Positions 41,380 through 49,418 of a stretch of DNA of 51,767 bases are shown piece by piece. This DNA is from DATFVJ01 sp963851085. GTDB taxonomy: Bacteria; Actinomycetota; Actinomycetes; Streptosporangiales; Streptosporangiaceae. A program made the translations under genes and the position numbers. Position 1 is the stretch's first letter. The number at the start of each line of letters is the position of its first letter. The notes under the pieces are model-generated. The model worked only from the letters and a program-made list of their open reading frames with translations, was not told where the DNA came from and ran no database searches. The DNA lies in the NCBI GenBank assembly GCA_963851085.1, contig CAWKNX010000025.1:1-51767 (forward strand), in the 5' to 3' direction.

Positions 41380-43731
41380 ATGGCGCTGAATGAATACACG
41401 CCCGGCACGGCGTTTCCTGGATTGATCGGGCGGACGGCAGACGAATCGAGCCCGGCGTGGCCGCGGCCGGTAAGGTCCGCCCCGGGTGCGCCAAACGTCC
41501 TGTTCATCGTGCTTGACGACACGGGTTTCGGTCAGATCGGCTGCTATGGGAGCCCCATCGCGACGCCGAATTTCGACGCGCTGGCCGCCAGTGGCCTGCT
41601 CTACAGCAACATGCACACCACCGCGCTGTGCTCACCCTCGCGCTCGTGCATTGTTACCGGCCGCAATCATCATGCCAACGCGACAGCGGCGATCAACGAG
41701 CTTGCGACCGGCTATCCCGGTTACAACGGCAACATGCCATTCGAGAATGGATTTCTGTCCGAAATGCTGTCGCAGCAGGGTTACAGCACCTATATGGTCG
41801 GCAAGTACCACCTGCTGCCCTCGGAGTACGAGTCCGCTGCGGGCCCGTTCGACCGCTGGCCGCTCGGCCGGGGCTTCGAGCGCTTCTACGGGTTCCTTGG
41901 CGGTGACACCAGCCAGTGGTATCCGGATCTGATCTACGACAACCATCAGGTCGAGCCGCCGCGCACCCCGGCCGAGGGTTACCATCTGACCGAGGATCTG
42001 GCGGACAAGGCCATCGAATTCATCGCGGACGCCAAACAGGTGGCGCCGCACAAGCCATTTTACCTGCACTTTTGCACGGGTGCCACGCATGCCCCGCATC
42101 ATGTACCCAAGGAATGGGCCGACCGGTACAAAGGGGTGTTCGACGACGGCTGGGACGCCTACCGGGAACGCGTCTTCGCCAGGCAGCAGGAACTGGGCAT
42201 CATGCCGGACGACGCCGAGCTCTCGCGGCACGACCCCGATGTCCCTGAATGGGATTCGCTGTCGCCGGATGCCCGCAGGCTCGCGGTCCGGATGATGGAG
42301 GTATTCGCCGGCTTCCTGTCGCACACCGACCATCACGTGGGCCGGATACTTGACTTCCTCAGGGAAACCGGTGAGTTCGACAATACTCTGATCATGCTGG
42401 TGTCCGACAATGGCGCGAGCGCGGAGGGTGGGGTAACGGGGACGACGAACGAACTGCAGTTCTTCAACAACGCGCCTGAGCCTCTCGCGGACAGCGTCAG
42501 GGCGATCGACGAGCTCGGTGGCCCCACGACCTTCAACCACTACCCCTGGGGGTGGACGTGGGCCGGCAACACCCCGTTCCGCCGGTGGAAGCGTGAGACG
42601 TACCGCGGCGGCGCCTGCGACCCGTTCCTGGTCTGCTGGCCGGCTGGCATCAAGGCGCGCGGTGAGGTCCGCGGCCAGTACGCGCACATTGTCGACATGG
42701 TCCCGACGGTGCTCGACGCGCTCAAGATCGAGCCGCCCAGGGCGATCAGGGGGGTGACCCAGTCGCCGATCCACGGTGTCAGCTTCGCCCACACCTTCGA
42801 GGATCCGGCCGCCCCGACCCGTCACCGTACGCAGTACTTCGAGATGTTCGGCCATCGTGCCATCGACCACGACGGGTGGCGCGCCGTCTGCCCGTGGCCG
42901 GGCCCCTCCTTCGCCGAGGCGGGCAAGCCGTTCGGCGTGCCGATCACGGCCGGGGACCTGACGGATCTGGACGCCCGTCACTGGGAGCTCTACCACGTCG
43001 CCGAAGATCCCGCGGAAAATCACAATTTCGCTGACCAGCACAGGGACAAGCTCATCGAGATGATCGCGCAGTGGTACGTCGAGGCGGGCAAGTACGGTGT
43101 GCTGCCCATCGACGGCAGCGCGGTGACCCGGCTGATGGCAGAGCGCCCGCAGGTCGCTGAGCCACGCGATCGCTATGTGTACCGGCCAGGTACCCAGGCC
43201 GTGCCGTTCTTCGCCGGGCCCCGGCTGCTCAACCGGCCGCACGCGATCACCGCGGACGTGGAGATTCCGGCCGGCGGTGCGGAGGGCGTCCTGCTCTGCC
43301 AGGGATCCGGTGTCGGCGGCTGGTCGTTCTACGTCAAGGACCGCAGACTGCACTACGTCCACAACTACCTGCGCCGCGCCCTGTACGACGTCACTTCACA
43401 AGACGAACTGCCGGAGGGCCGTCACGAGCTGCGCTTCGAGTTCGAGCCCACCGGCAAGCCCGACTTCACCCAGGGGCGAGGCGCACCGGGCCGGGCGCAG
43501 CTCTACCTCGACGGCAAGCTGAACGGGCAGGCCGATGTGCCGGTCACCACACCGATCGGGTTCAATCCGGGCGCCCTGACGTGCGGCGCCAACCCCGGCT
43601 CTCCGATCACCCCCGGTTACGAGGCTCCCTTCAGGTTCACCGGGATCCTGCATACCGTGACCATCGACCTGTCCGGGGATCTCATCACCGACACAGAAAG
43701 CGAGATGCGGATGGCCATGTCGCGTCAGTAG
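41380..43731 (+). CDS. Arylsulfatase (formylglycine-dependent)
   Basis: Hydrolyses sulfate esters. 783 residues of the alkaline-phosphatase superfamily: metal-binding VLDDTGFGQ near residue 45, the sulfatase signature CSPSR with Cys84 to be converted to formylglycine, GKYHLL, and the second metal site SDNGASAEGG. A C-terminal beta-rich domain (about 590-783, GGWSFYVKDRRLHYVHNY) is typical of the large actinobacterial sulfatases. No signal peptide is visible, so it is probably cytoplasmic. The ATG at 41380 has AGGAGG nine bases upstream; a longer frame from 41308 lacks support. A formylglycine-generating enzyme is needed and is not in this window. Divergent from aldO. Confidence 0.93.
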   Translation: MALNEYTPGTAFPGLIGRTADESSPAWPRPVRSAPGAPNVLFIVLDDTGFGQIGCYGSPIATPNFDALAASGLLYSNMHTTALCSPSRSCIVTGRNHHANATAAINELATGYPGYNGNMPFENGFLSEMLSQQGYSTYMVGKYHLLPSEYESAAGPFDRWPLGRGFERFYGFLGGDTSQWYPDLIYDNHQVEPPRTPAEGYHLTEDLADKAIEFIADAKQVAPHKPFYLHFCTGATHAPHHVPKEWADRYKGVFDDGWDAYRERVFARQQELGIMPDDAELSRHDPDVPEWDSLSPDARRLAVRMMEVFAGFLSHTDHHVGRILDFLRETGEFDNTLIMLVSDNGASAEGGVTGTTNELQFFNNAPEPLADSVRAIDELGGPTTFNHYPWGWTWAGNTPFRRWKRETYRGGACDPFLVCWPAGIKARGEVRGQYAHIVDMVPTVLDALKIEPPRAIRGVTQSPIHGVSFAHTFEDPAAPTRHRTQYFEMFGHRAIDHDGWRAVCPWPGPSFAEAGKPFGVPITAGDLTDLDARHWELYHVAEDPAENHNFADQHRDKLIEMIAQWYVEAGKYGVLPIDGSAVTRLMAERPQVAEPRDRYVYRPGTQAVPFFAGPRLLNRPHAITADVEIPAGGAEGVLLCQGSGVGGWSFYVKDRRLHYVHNYLRRALYDVTSQDELPEGRHELRFEFEPTGKPDFTQGRGAPGRAQLYLDGKLNGQADVPVTTPIGFNPGALTCGANPGSPITPGYEAPFRFTGILHTVTIDLSGDLITDTESEMRMAMSRQ

Positions 43732-43800
43732 CGGCGACGGGCCGTCAGGCGGTGCGGCGCGGCGGACCCTGACCGTGCGCACCGGGACGGGGCCAAGGCG

Positions 43801-44760
43801 TCAGTAGCGTGCTCCGTGCACCAGGCCGGCGAGCGGCTCGAGGCGGGACGTCTCGTCCGCGGTCAGCGTCACCCCGAGCGCGGCCACATTCTCCTCGAGG
43901 CGGCTGCGGCGCTTGGTGCCGGGAATCGCCACCACCTCACCGCCGCGGGAGGCCACCCATGCCAAGGCCACCTGGGCGGGCGTGACCTGCCTGGCCGCCG
44001 CGATCGCCCGCACCACGTCGACGATCGCCATGTTGGCGGCGAGCGCGTCGCCACTGAAGCGGGGGTTGGCGCGCCTGAAGTCGTCGTCGGCGAGGCTCGC
44101 CACCGAGTTGATCGCGCCGGTCAGGAAGCCGCGCCCGAGCGGCGAGTAGGCGACGAGGCCGATCCCGAGCCTGCGCAGCACGGGTAGCACGCCCTCGACG
44201 TCACGCGTCCAGAGCGAGTACTCGCTCTGCACCGCGGCGACAGGATGCACGCGATGTGCGCGCTCGACCAGGTCGGCGCCGACCTCCGAGAGCCCGATGT
44301 GACCGACCTTTCCTGCCGCGACGAGCTCAGCCATCGCGCCCACCGTGTCCTCGATCGGCGTATCCGGGTCCGGGCGGTGCTGGTAGTACAGGTCGACGTG
44401 GTCGGTGCCGAGTCGGCGCAGCGACGCGTCAATGGCGGATTTCACGTATTCCGGCCGCCCGTTCACCGACCGGCGGCCCCGGTCGGAAGGGGCCTGGGGG
44501 TCGCGCACGATGCCGAACTTGGTGGCGAGCACCACGTCGTCACGCCGGCCCGCTAGCGCGCGCCCGACCAGGCGCTCGTTCTCGCCCATGCCGTACATGT
44601 CGGCGGTGTCAAGGAAGGTCACGCCAAGTTCGAGAGCCCGGCGGACGGTCGCGATCGACTCGGCCTCGTCGCCAGGCCCGTAGAACTCGCTCATACCCAT
44701 GCAGCCCAGCCCTTGGGCCGAGACGACCAGACCTTGATTACCGAGGGGCACAGTTCGCAC
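43801..44760 (-). CDS. Aldo/keto reductase
   Basis: NADPH-dependent carbonyl reductase of 319 residues, (beta/alpha)8 barrel. Catalytic tetrad: Asp51 (FLDTADMYG), Tyr56, Lys81 (LATKFG) and His128 (YYQHRPD). The C-terminal cofactor block reads AIPGTKRRSRLEEN. The sequence resembles the AKR13-type group. The start is GTG at 44760 (VRTVPLGNQG). Its 3' end is 69 bases from the convergent arylsulfatase stop. Substrate not predictable. Confidence 0.92.
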   Translation of the reverse strand: MRTVPLGNQGLVVSAQGLGCMGMSEFYGPGDEAESIATVRRALELGVTFLDTADMYGMGENERLVGRALAGRRDDVVLATKFGIVRDPQAPSDRGRRSVNGRPEYVKSAIDASLRRLGTDHVDLYYQHRPDPDTPIEDTVGAMAELVAAGKVGHIGLSEVGADLVERAHRVHPVAAVQSEYSLWTRDVEGVLPVLRRLGIGLVAYSPLGRGFLTGAINSVASLADDDFRRANPRFSGDALAANMAIVDVVRAIAAARQVTPAQVALAWVASRGGEVVAIPGTKRRSRLEENVAALGVTLTADETSRLEPLAGLVHGARY

Positions 44761-44990
44761 GATGGCTGCTCACTCCCGATCGACGTCAGGCGACTCCTCG
44801 ACGCTATGACGTAAGGCGGGCCCCAGGTCAAATCGGCGGCCAGGGCAAGGCGGGTCTCCGGCGGCGGCCACCGCCCGTGGCCGGCGAACGGTCATGTCCG
44901 CGTACCGCAAGCTCACCATCGACACCTTCGGGCCCGGCGCTCGGTGAGCCGCGACGCGCCGGCCGCTTGCTGGCGCGAGGGCGTCAGTGG

Positions 44991-46187
44991 TCAGGCGGCG
45001 TCGACGCGGACGGGCAGGCTCGCCAGCCCCTTGAGGGTGTTGTTGAGGAACGGCTGGGGCGGCCCGGCGAGCTCGATCGCGGCAACGTGGCTGGCCAGGA
45101 CGGGGAACAGAATCTCGGCCTCGAGTCTTGCGATCGCGGCGCCGACGCAGGCATGGATGCCTGAGCCGAAACCCACGTGGCCGATGGCGTGGCGCCGGAT
45201 GTCGAACCGGTCCGGGTCCTCCCACTCGCGCGGATCGCGATTCGCTGCGCCGAGGAACAGCAGGACCTTTTCGCCCGCGGGAATCGTAACGGGCGCCGCA
45301 TCGGCGATCCGCACGTCCCGCGTCGTCGTGCGGAAAAAGGTCTGCACGGGCGAGGCGTGCCTGAGCGTCTCCTCGAACGCCGGCCGGGCGAGCGACGGGT
45401 CCTTCCGCAGCGCGGCCCACTGGTCCGGGTCGCTGGCGAAGGCATGCAGCGCCCAGGCGAAGGTGTGCACGGTCGTGTCGATGCCCGCGGAAAGCAGGGA
45501 TCGGACAAGCAGGCCGGCCTCCTGCTCGGTGATCTCGCCCGCGTCGGCGGCGGCGTAGATCACGGCGCCGATGCCGTCTGGGGAGAGCGCCGCGCGCCCG
45601 CAGCGCTCCTCGATCCAGGCGCGCACCGGCCCGGCCGCCGCGGTCGACTCGCCGAAGAGCCTGTTACGCGGGCCGAAGACGTTGAACACCATGTTCCCGT
45701 AGATGACCAGGTTCTCACGGCCGCCGCGGCTCAGCCCGACGGCGTCGGCGAACACCCGCAGCGGATAGGCCTCGGCGAGATCGGTGACCCCGTCGAACAT
45801 GCCGCGCGCGACCAGGCTGGACACCATCTCCTGCGCCGCGTGCTCGAAACCCGCGCGCAGGCGTTCGAGCACGCGCGGCGACAGCGCACGCGCCGTCACC
45901 CGGCGCGCACGGGTGTGCTCCGGTGGATCGGCTTCGAGCAGCAGGCTCGGCGGGCGCCATGGCTTTTCCTTCCTGAAGTCGCTCAGCCCGACCCCGGCCG
46001 AGGAGCAGAACGTCTTGTGATCGCGCATTGCGGCGTGGACGTCCGCGAATCTGGCCATCGCCCAGACCTGGTAGCGCGGCAGGAAGACGACGGGCCCGGC
46101 GTCACGCATTGCGGCGTGGAACGGCTCGGGCTCGCGCAGGAACTCATCGGCGAACGGGTCGATGTCCAGGGTTGGGGGATCGGCCAT
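44991..46187 (-). CDS. Cytochrome P450 monooxygenase
   Basis: Soluble bacterial P450 of 398 residues. The I-helix oxygen-binding motif is AGIDTTVHT (about 235), the ExxR pair is in EETLRHASP, and the haem-binding loop is GFGSGIHACVG with the axial cysteine near residue 345. DPPEHTRARR is the usual C-helix block. No ferredoxin or reductase gene is adjacent. The ATG at 46187 gives a normal N-terminus; an upstream continuation lacks coding character. It resembles CYP families for small hydrophobic substrates, but the substrate cannot be read. Confidence 0.94.
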   Translation of the reverse strand: MADPPTLDIDPFADEFLREPEPFHAAMRDAGPVVFLPRYQVWAMARFADVHAAMRDHKTFCSSAGVGLSDFRKEKPWRPPSLLLEADPPEHTRARRVTARALSPRVLERLRAGFEHAAQEMVSSLVARGMFDGVTDLAEAYPLRVFADAVGLSRGGRENLVIYGNMVFNVFGPRNRLFGESTAAAGPVRAWIEERCGRAALSPDGIGAVIYAAADAGEITEQEAGLLVRSLLSAGIDTTVHTFAWALHAFASDPDQWAALRKDPSLARPAFEETLRHASPVQTFFRTTTRDVRIADAAPVTIPAGEKVLLFLGAANRDPREWEDPDRFDIRRHAIGHVGFGSGIHACVGAAIARLEAEILFPVLASHVAAIELAGPPQPFLNNTLKGLASLPVRVDAA

Positions 46188-46464
46188 GTGCTTGCTCCCG
46201 TGCGGCTCGGCCAGCGCTCCCATTCCAGGACCCACCCTCCCAGAGGGGGCGTTGCCCCACTGCTGATCTTCGCAGTTGTCAAGGGGGGACGGAAGGGTGA
46301 ACTGGATTCTGTGGACAGGTTTTCGCCGCCCTGTGGATAATTCCGCTGTTTGCCCGAAGGCGGGGATGGTGCTAAAGCCGGGTGGTGCCGTGCGCGTGCC
46401 CGGGCCGGGACTTGCCGCCGTGGCAGGTGTCATTGCTAGTGGCGGCGAAGGGGCACGCAGTCGT
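46188..46464. other. Intergenic region with two DnaA-box-like words
   Basis: Between two minus-strand genes. TGTGGATAA (46333-46341) is the exact reverse complement of the classical DnaA box TTATCCACA, and TGTGGACAG (46310-46318) is one base from the actinobacterial box TTGTCCACA on the other strand. Only two boxes and no AT-rich unwinding region, so this is not an origin; a titration or regulatory site is possible. Confidence 0.35.
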
Positions 46465-47262
46465 TTAGGAGCTATTTCCCCGCAGTGCGGCGAGCAGCGG
46501 TATCGCGGCAATCTTCGCTTCGGTCAGTTCCTGCCAGCGGATCCCGCCGGATGGGCGCGGGCCGCGGCGGCCGCGGCAGTCGATGATGCGCTCGGGCGTG
46601 ACGACCAGGTCTACCGGCACGTCATGGGCCGCGGCCGGGATCGATCCGGCCGGGCGCACCTGCAGTTCGTGCACGGTGGTGACGACGACGGTGTCCGGGC
46701 CGATCAGGCCGGCGGCGCTGGCCAGCGCGTATTCGAGGTCGGCGAACCCGCCGCCCTTGCCGAGCCGCGTCCCGTCTTCGCCCGCCGCCACGCAGCCGGT
46801 GACCACCAGGTCCACCTGGGCAAGCTCGGCAAGCGTCACCCGCCGGGCCGAGCGGGCCGCTCCGCTGATGGACGCCGCCTTGCGGGGCGAGTCGGCGAGG
46901 TGATCGGGATCGAGGAGGAAGAACGGCTGCGGCTCGGCCAGGCGGGGCACGGCCATGTAGACGGTCTTTCCGTCCTCCAGGGCTCGCTGGCGAACCGGCA
47001 ACTGCGCGGAGTCGGGATTGGCCTTCACCGTGGCGGCACGCCGCCATTCCCGTGTCGTCCGCAGCCGCTCCGCGGCCGCCTCGGCCCCGGTGAAATTCGA
47101 GATGCGCCCAGCGGCGCCAGGAAACCTCGCCGCCCGCGCGGCGCTCAGCGCGGCCCAGACCTCGTCACGGAGAGCGGCCTTCGCGGCGAGCAGGTCCGCC
47201 GGGCCGCCAGCGTCATGATCATGTCGAGGCACGTGTCTGGGCACGCCCACATCCTGCACCAC
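46465..47262 (-). CDS. 5-formyltetrahydrofolate cyclo-ligase-like protein
   Basis: 265 residues of the 5-FTHF cyclo-ligase family, which converts 5-formyl-THF to methenyl-THF with ATP. Landmarks: KAALRDEVWAAL at the N-terminus, KANPDSAQLPVRQRALEDGK, the signature RLGKGGGFADLEYAL (the family's RxGxGxGxYD-type loop with Phe-Ala-Asp), and VPVDLVVTPERII. The Phe-Ala-Asp change and longer C-terminus put it in a sub-branch where the reaction is unproven. The start (GTG 47262) is uncertain; a Met codon lies some 12 residues downstream. Confidence 0.82.
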   Translation of the reverse strand: MVQDVGVPRHVPRHDHDAGGPADLLAAKAALRDEVWAALSAARAARFPGAAGRISNFTGAEAAAERLRTTREWRRAATVKANPDSAQLPVRQRALEDGKTVYMAVPRLAEPQPFFLLDPDHLADSPRKAASISGAARSARRVTLAELAQVDLVVTGCVAAGEDGTRLGKGGGFADLEYALASAAGLIGPDTVVVTTVHELQVRPAGSIPAAAHDVPVDLVVTPERIIDCRGRRGPRPSGGIRWQELTEAKIAAIPLLAALRGNSS

Positions 47263-47301
47263 GCGCCGTTGACTGATCCGGCGAGCTGGGCGGAAACGTC
47301 G

Positions 47302-47793
47302 TCAGGTGACGTCGTCCGGCTGGGCGATTGGCGCCACGACCGCGGTCGCGGCCCGGATCAGGTCAGCCGGAGCCAGTTCGATCTCCAGGCCGCGCCTGCC
47401 GCCGCTGCACAGCACGGTGCCGAAGTCCAGAGCCGTCGCGTCGATCACCACCGGCAGGCGCTTGCGCTGGCCGAGCGGCGAGATGCCGCCCGCCACGTAA
47501 CCGGTGGCGCGCTCGGCCGTGGCCACGTCGGCCATCTTCGCCTTCTTGCCACCCGCAGCCGCGGCCAGGGCCTTGAGGTCGAGCTGGCGGGAGACGGGGA
47601 CCACAGCGACCGTCAGGGCGCCGTCCACCTCGGCCACCAGCGTCTTGAAAACCCGCTCGGGGCCGACGCCGAGCGCTTCGCTCGCCTCGAGCCCATACGA
47701 GCCGTGCCGCTGATCATGCTCGTACACGTGCACGCTGTGCGAGATGCGCAGCCTGGTCAGCAGCGCCGTCGCCGGGGTACCACGTCCTGCCAC
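47302..47793 (-). CDS. ybaK: Cys-tRNA(Pro)/Cys-tRNA deacylase, YbaK family
   Basis: Editing protein that hydrolyses mischarged Cys-tRNA(Pro), acting in trans to prolyl-tRNA synthetase. 163 residues: GTPATALLTRLRISHSVH, the catalytic lysine in ERVFKTLV, VAVVPVSRQLDLKALA, and the GYVAGGISPLGQRKRLP motif, all typical of YbaK/EbsC. GTG at 47793 with AGGGTGG upstream gives the standard N-terminus; extension to 47847 is unlikely. It ends 39 bases from the cyclo-ligase-like gene on the same strand. Confidence 0.93.
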   Translation of the reverse strand: MAGRGTPATALLTRLRISHSVHVYEHDQRHGSYGLEASEALGVGPERVFKTLVAEVDGALTVAVVPVSRQLDLKALAAAAGGKKAKMADVATAERATGYVAGGISPLGQRKRLPVVIDATALDFGTVLCSGGRRGLEIELAPADLIRAATAVVAPIAQPDDVT

Positions 47794-47851
47794 GCTCAGC
47801 CACCCTAAGTGCTCGCCCCAGGCGCGGACAGCCCGCCCCCGCAGCACCCCC

Positions 47852-47910
47852 TTTCATGATCGCGGTAACTTTTACGAAGCATTTTCAAAAAAGTTACCGC
47901 GATCATGAAA
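47852..47910. repeat. Intact copy of the dispersed palindrome (22-bp perfect hairpin)
   Basis: Arms 47852-47873 and 47889-47910 are exactly complementary (core TGATCGCGGTAACTTTT), with a 15-base loop. It lies 58 bases upstream of ybaK and just past the end of a chitinase remnant. With A/T runs at both arm ends it could terminate transcription from either side. Confidence 0.92.
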
Positions 47911-47928
47911 AAGGGCGGAATCAGCGAA

Positions 47929-48071
47929 TCAGCGGTGGCTGGTGAATGGCGCGAAGGCGTCGCTGAACTGCCAGGCCGTCTGAGTGAGTCCAGAGCAGGT
48001 GTTGCCGCCCCCGGTTCCGGGGCAGCCACCGTTGTCGCGCTGGAGAGCCCAGAAGGACAGCTCGGCGACTG
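47929..48071 (-). pseudogene. C-terminal remnant of a GH18 chitinase
   Basis: The minus strand reads VAELSFWALQRDNGGCPG, TGGGNTCSGLTQTAWQF and SDAFAPFTSHR before TGA at 47929-47931. This is the closing segment of actinobacterial GH18 chitinases (LSFWALxRDNGGCPG and STWQFSxxFAPF). Upstream the frame runs into a 22-bp tandem repeat, so more than 300 residues with the catalytic DxxDxDxE region are lost. Confidence 0.75.
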
Positions 48072-48135
48072 TTAAGCCCGCGGAGATGGCCTGTTAAGCC
48101 CGCGGAGATGGCCTGTTAAGCCCGCGGAGATGGCC
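48070..48135. repeat. 22-bp tandem repeat, three exact copies
   Basis: TGTTAAGCCCGCGGAGATGG plus CC repeats at 48070, 48092 and 48114 without change. It starts exactly where the chitinase remnant breaks off, so it probably arose at the deletion or repair junction. Confidence 0.93.
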
Positions 48136-48203
48136 TGTCCAGGCTTGCGTCATGAATTGGCGTCCACGCCCTGCGGCCCGCGAAGGCCCCGGGCCGCGCC
48201 ATG

Positions 48204-48245
48204 GATGTGACCTGGCTGTTCCTATGGCAACACCCAGGTCACATC
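48204..48245. terminator. 12-bp hairpin after the YdfG-type gene
   Basis: GATGTGACCTGG (48204-48215) and CCAGGTCACATC (48234-48245) pair perfectly around 18 bases. It lies about 35 bases downstream of the minus-strand stop at 48279 and fits a terminator for it. Confidence 0.55.
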
Positions 48246-48278
48246 GATCAAGCTCCGCAAGCGCGCGGCCCACGCCTG

Positions 48279-49115
48279 TTACGCCGGGGTTTCGCGGTAG
48301 ATCTGGAATGGCGCGAAGCTCTGGGCGACAGGCATGAGCTCGATCGTGTTGACATTGACATGGGCCGGCAGCGACGCGATCCAGCGCACCGTCTCCGCGA
48401 CGTCGTCGGCGGTCAGTGGCGTCGCGCCCGCGTAGACCGCGTCCGCCTGCTGCGCGTCGCCCTGGAACCGCACCAGGGAGAACTCGGTTCCCCCGGCCAT
48501 TCCTGGCTCGACGCAGCTGACCCTTACCCGCGTGCCATGCAGGTCGCTGCGCAGGTTGAGGCTGAACTGGTGCACGAATGCCTTGGTGCCGCCGTACACA
48601 TTGCCGCCAGGGTAGGGGTACGTGCCCGCCACCGAGCCCATGTTGATCACGTGGCCGCGCCCGCGCGCGACCATGCCGGGCAGGATGGCGCGCGTGCAGT
48701 AGACGAGGCCCTTGCAGTTCGTGTCGATCATCTGCTCCCAGTCGTCGACATCCGCCTCATGGGCCGGCTGGAGGCCCTTCGCGAGACCCGCGTTGTTCAC
48801 CAGGACGTCGATGTCGGCGAACTCGGCCGGCAGGGCGCTGATCGCGTGCTCGACCGCCGACCGGTCCCGCACGTCGAGTTCGAGCGGGAGCACACGCGCG
48901 CCGAACTCGCTCGCGAGATCGGTGAGCTTGGCCGCCCTGCGGGCACAGGCGACGACGCGCGCGCCTTCGGCCGCGAAACGGCGCGCGATCCCCGCGCCGA
49001 ACCCGGTGCTCGCGCCGGTCACGAACACGGTTCCCGGCTTGCTGGCCGTCGTCGCTGTGCTGCCCGTGCTGCCCGTGCTGCCTGTACTGCCTGAACTGCC
49101 CACGAATACGTTCAC
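48279..49115 (-). CDS. ydfG: YdfG-type NADP-dependent 3-hydroxy acid dehydrogenase (SDR)
   Basis: Oxidises L-allo-threonine, serine and other 3-hydroxy acids. The 278 residues follow E. coli YdfG closely: TVFVTGASTGFG, LDVRDRSAVEHAI, DVLVNNAGLAKGLQPAHEAD, DWEQMIDTNCKGLVYCTRAI, GNVYGGTKAFVHQFSLNLR with the Tyr-x3-Lys pair, EPGMAGGTEFS, and LPAHVNVNTIELMPV. It differs by an N-terminal Ser-Gly-Thr linker encoded by a 9-bp tandem repeat before the Rossmann fold. GTG at 49115 is the best start (GAGAAAG upstream); longer frames have no coding character. Confidence 0.92.
   Translation of the reverse strand: MNVFVGSSGSTGSTGSTGSTATTASKPGTVFVTGASTGFGAGIARRFAAEGARVVACARRAAKLTDLASEFGARVLPLELDVRDRSAVEHAISALPAEFADIDVLVNNAGLAKGLQPAHEADVDDWEQMIDTNCKGLVYCTRAILPGMVARGRGHVINMGSVAGTYPYPGGNVYGGTKAFVHQFSLNLRSDLHGTRVRVSCVEPGMAGGTEFSLVRFQGDAQQADAVYAGATPLTADDVAETVRWIASLPAHVNVNTIELMPVAQSFAPFQIYRETPA
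49057..49101. repeat. 9-bp tandem repeat, five copies, in the ydfG N-terminus
   Basis: GTGCTGCCC occurs twice exactly, then as GTGCTGCCT, GTACTGCCT and GAACTGCCC (plus strand). On the coding strand it gives Gly-Ser-Thr repeats, so copy changes lengthen or shorten the linker by three residues and never shift frame. Confidence 0.9.
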
Positions 49116-49371
49116 CGCTTTCTCGTCTGTCCGGGTAAAAGCCCATGATCCCGAACGGCCGCGCGTGCTGGCACAGCCTTCGCCACCCGAGCCATGCTCT
49201 CGTGCCGGACCTGACCGCATGCAAGGCCCGGGCCGCTGGTAACGGCTGTGTAACGTTCGCGCGGCGCGGGAGTTTCATGGTGTTTCCGGCGGGGTGATCT
49301 CGATTTGGGCACGATACGGCCGCGACTGGGCCGCGTGACCTTGCGGGCAAGCGCCAGATAGGTGTGAATGA

Positions 49372-49396
49372 CGGTTCATAGAACCGGGTTGCAACC
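49372..49396. promoter_or_regulatory. Adjacent palindromes upstream of the liv operon
   Basis: CGGTTC-ATA-GAACCG (49372-49386) and GGTTGCAACC (49387-49396) are two perfect inverted repeats lying side by side 22 bases before the livG start. This placement suits a repressor operator. No regulator gene is adjacent in the window. Confidence 0.45.
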
Positions 49397-49418
49397 GCGA
49401 AGAACCGGGATTTAGCCG

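Noticed and set aside
41632..43362. 576-codon frame antisense to the arylsulfatase
   Set aside because: No domain; the sense strand has the full sulfatase signature.
46310..46341. Replication origin
   Set aside because: Only two DnaA-like boxes, no AT-rich unwinding element and no dnaA/dnaN/gyrB neighbourhood.
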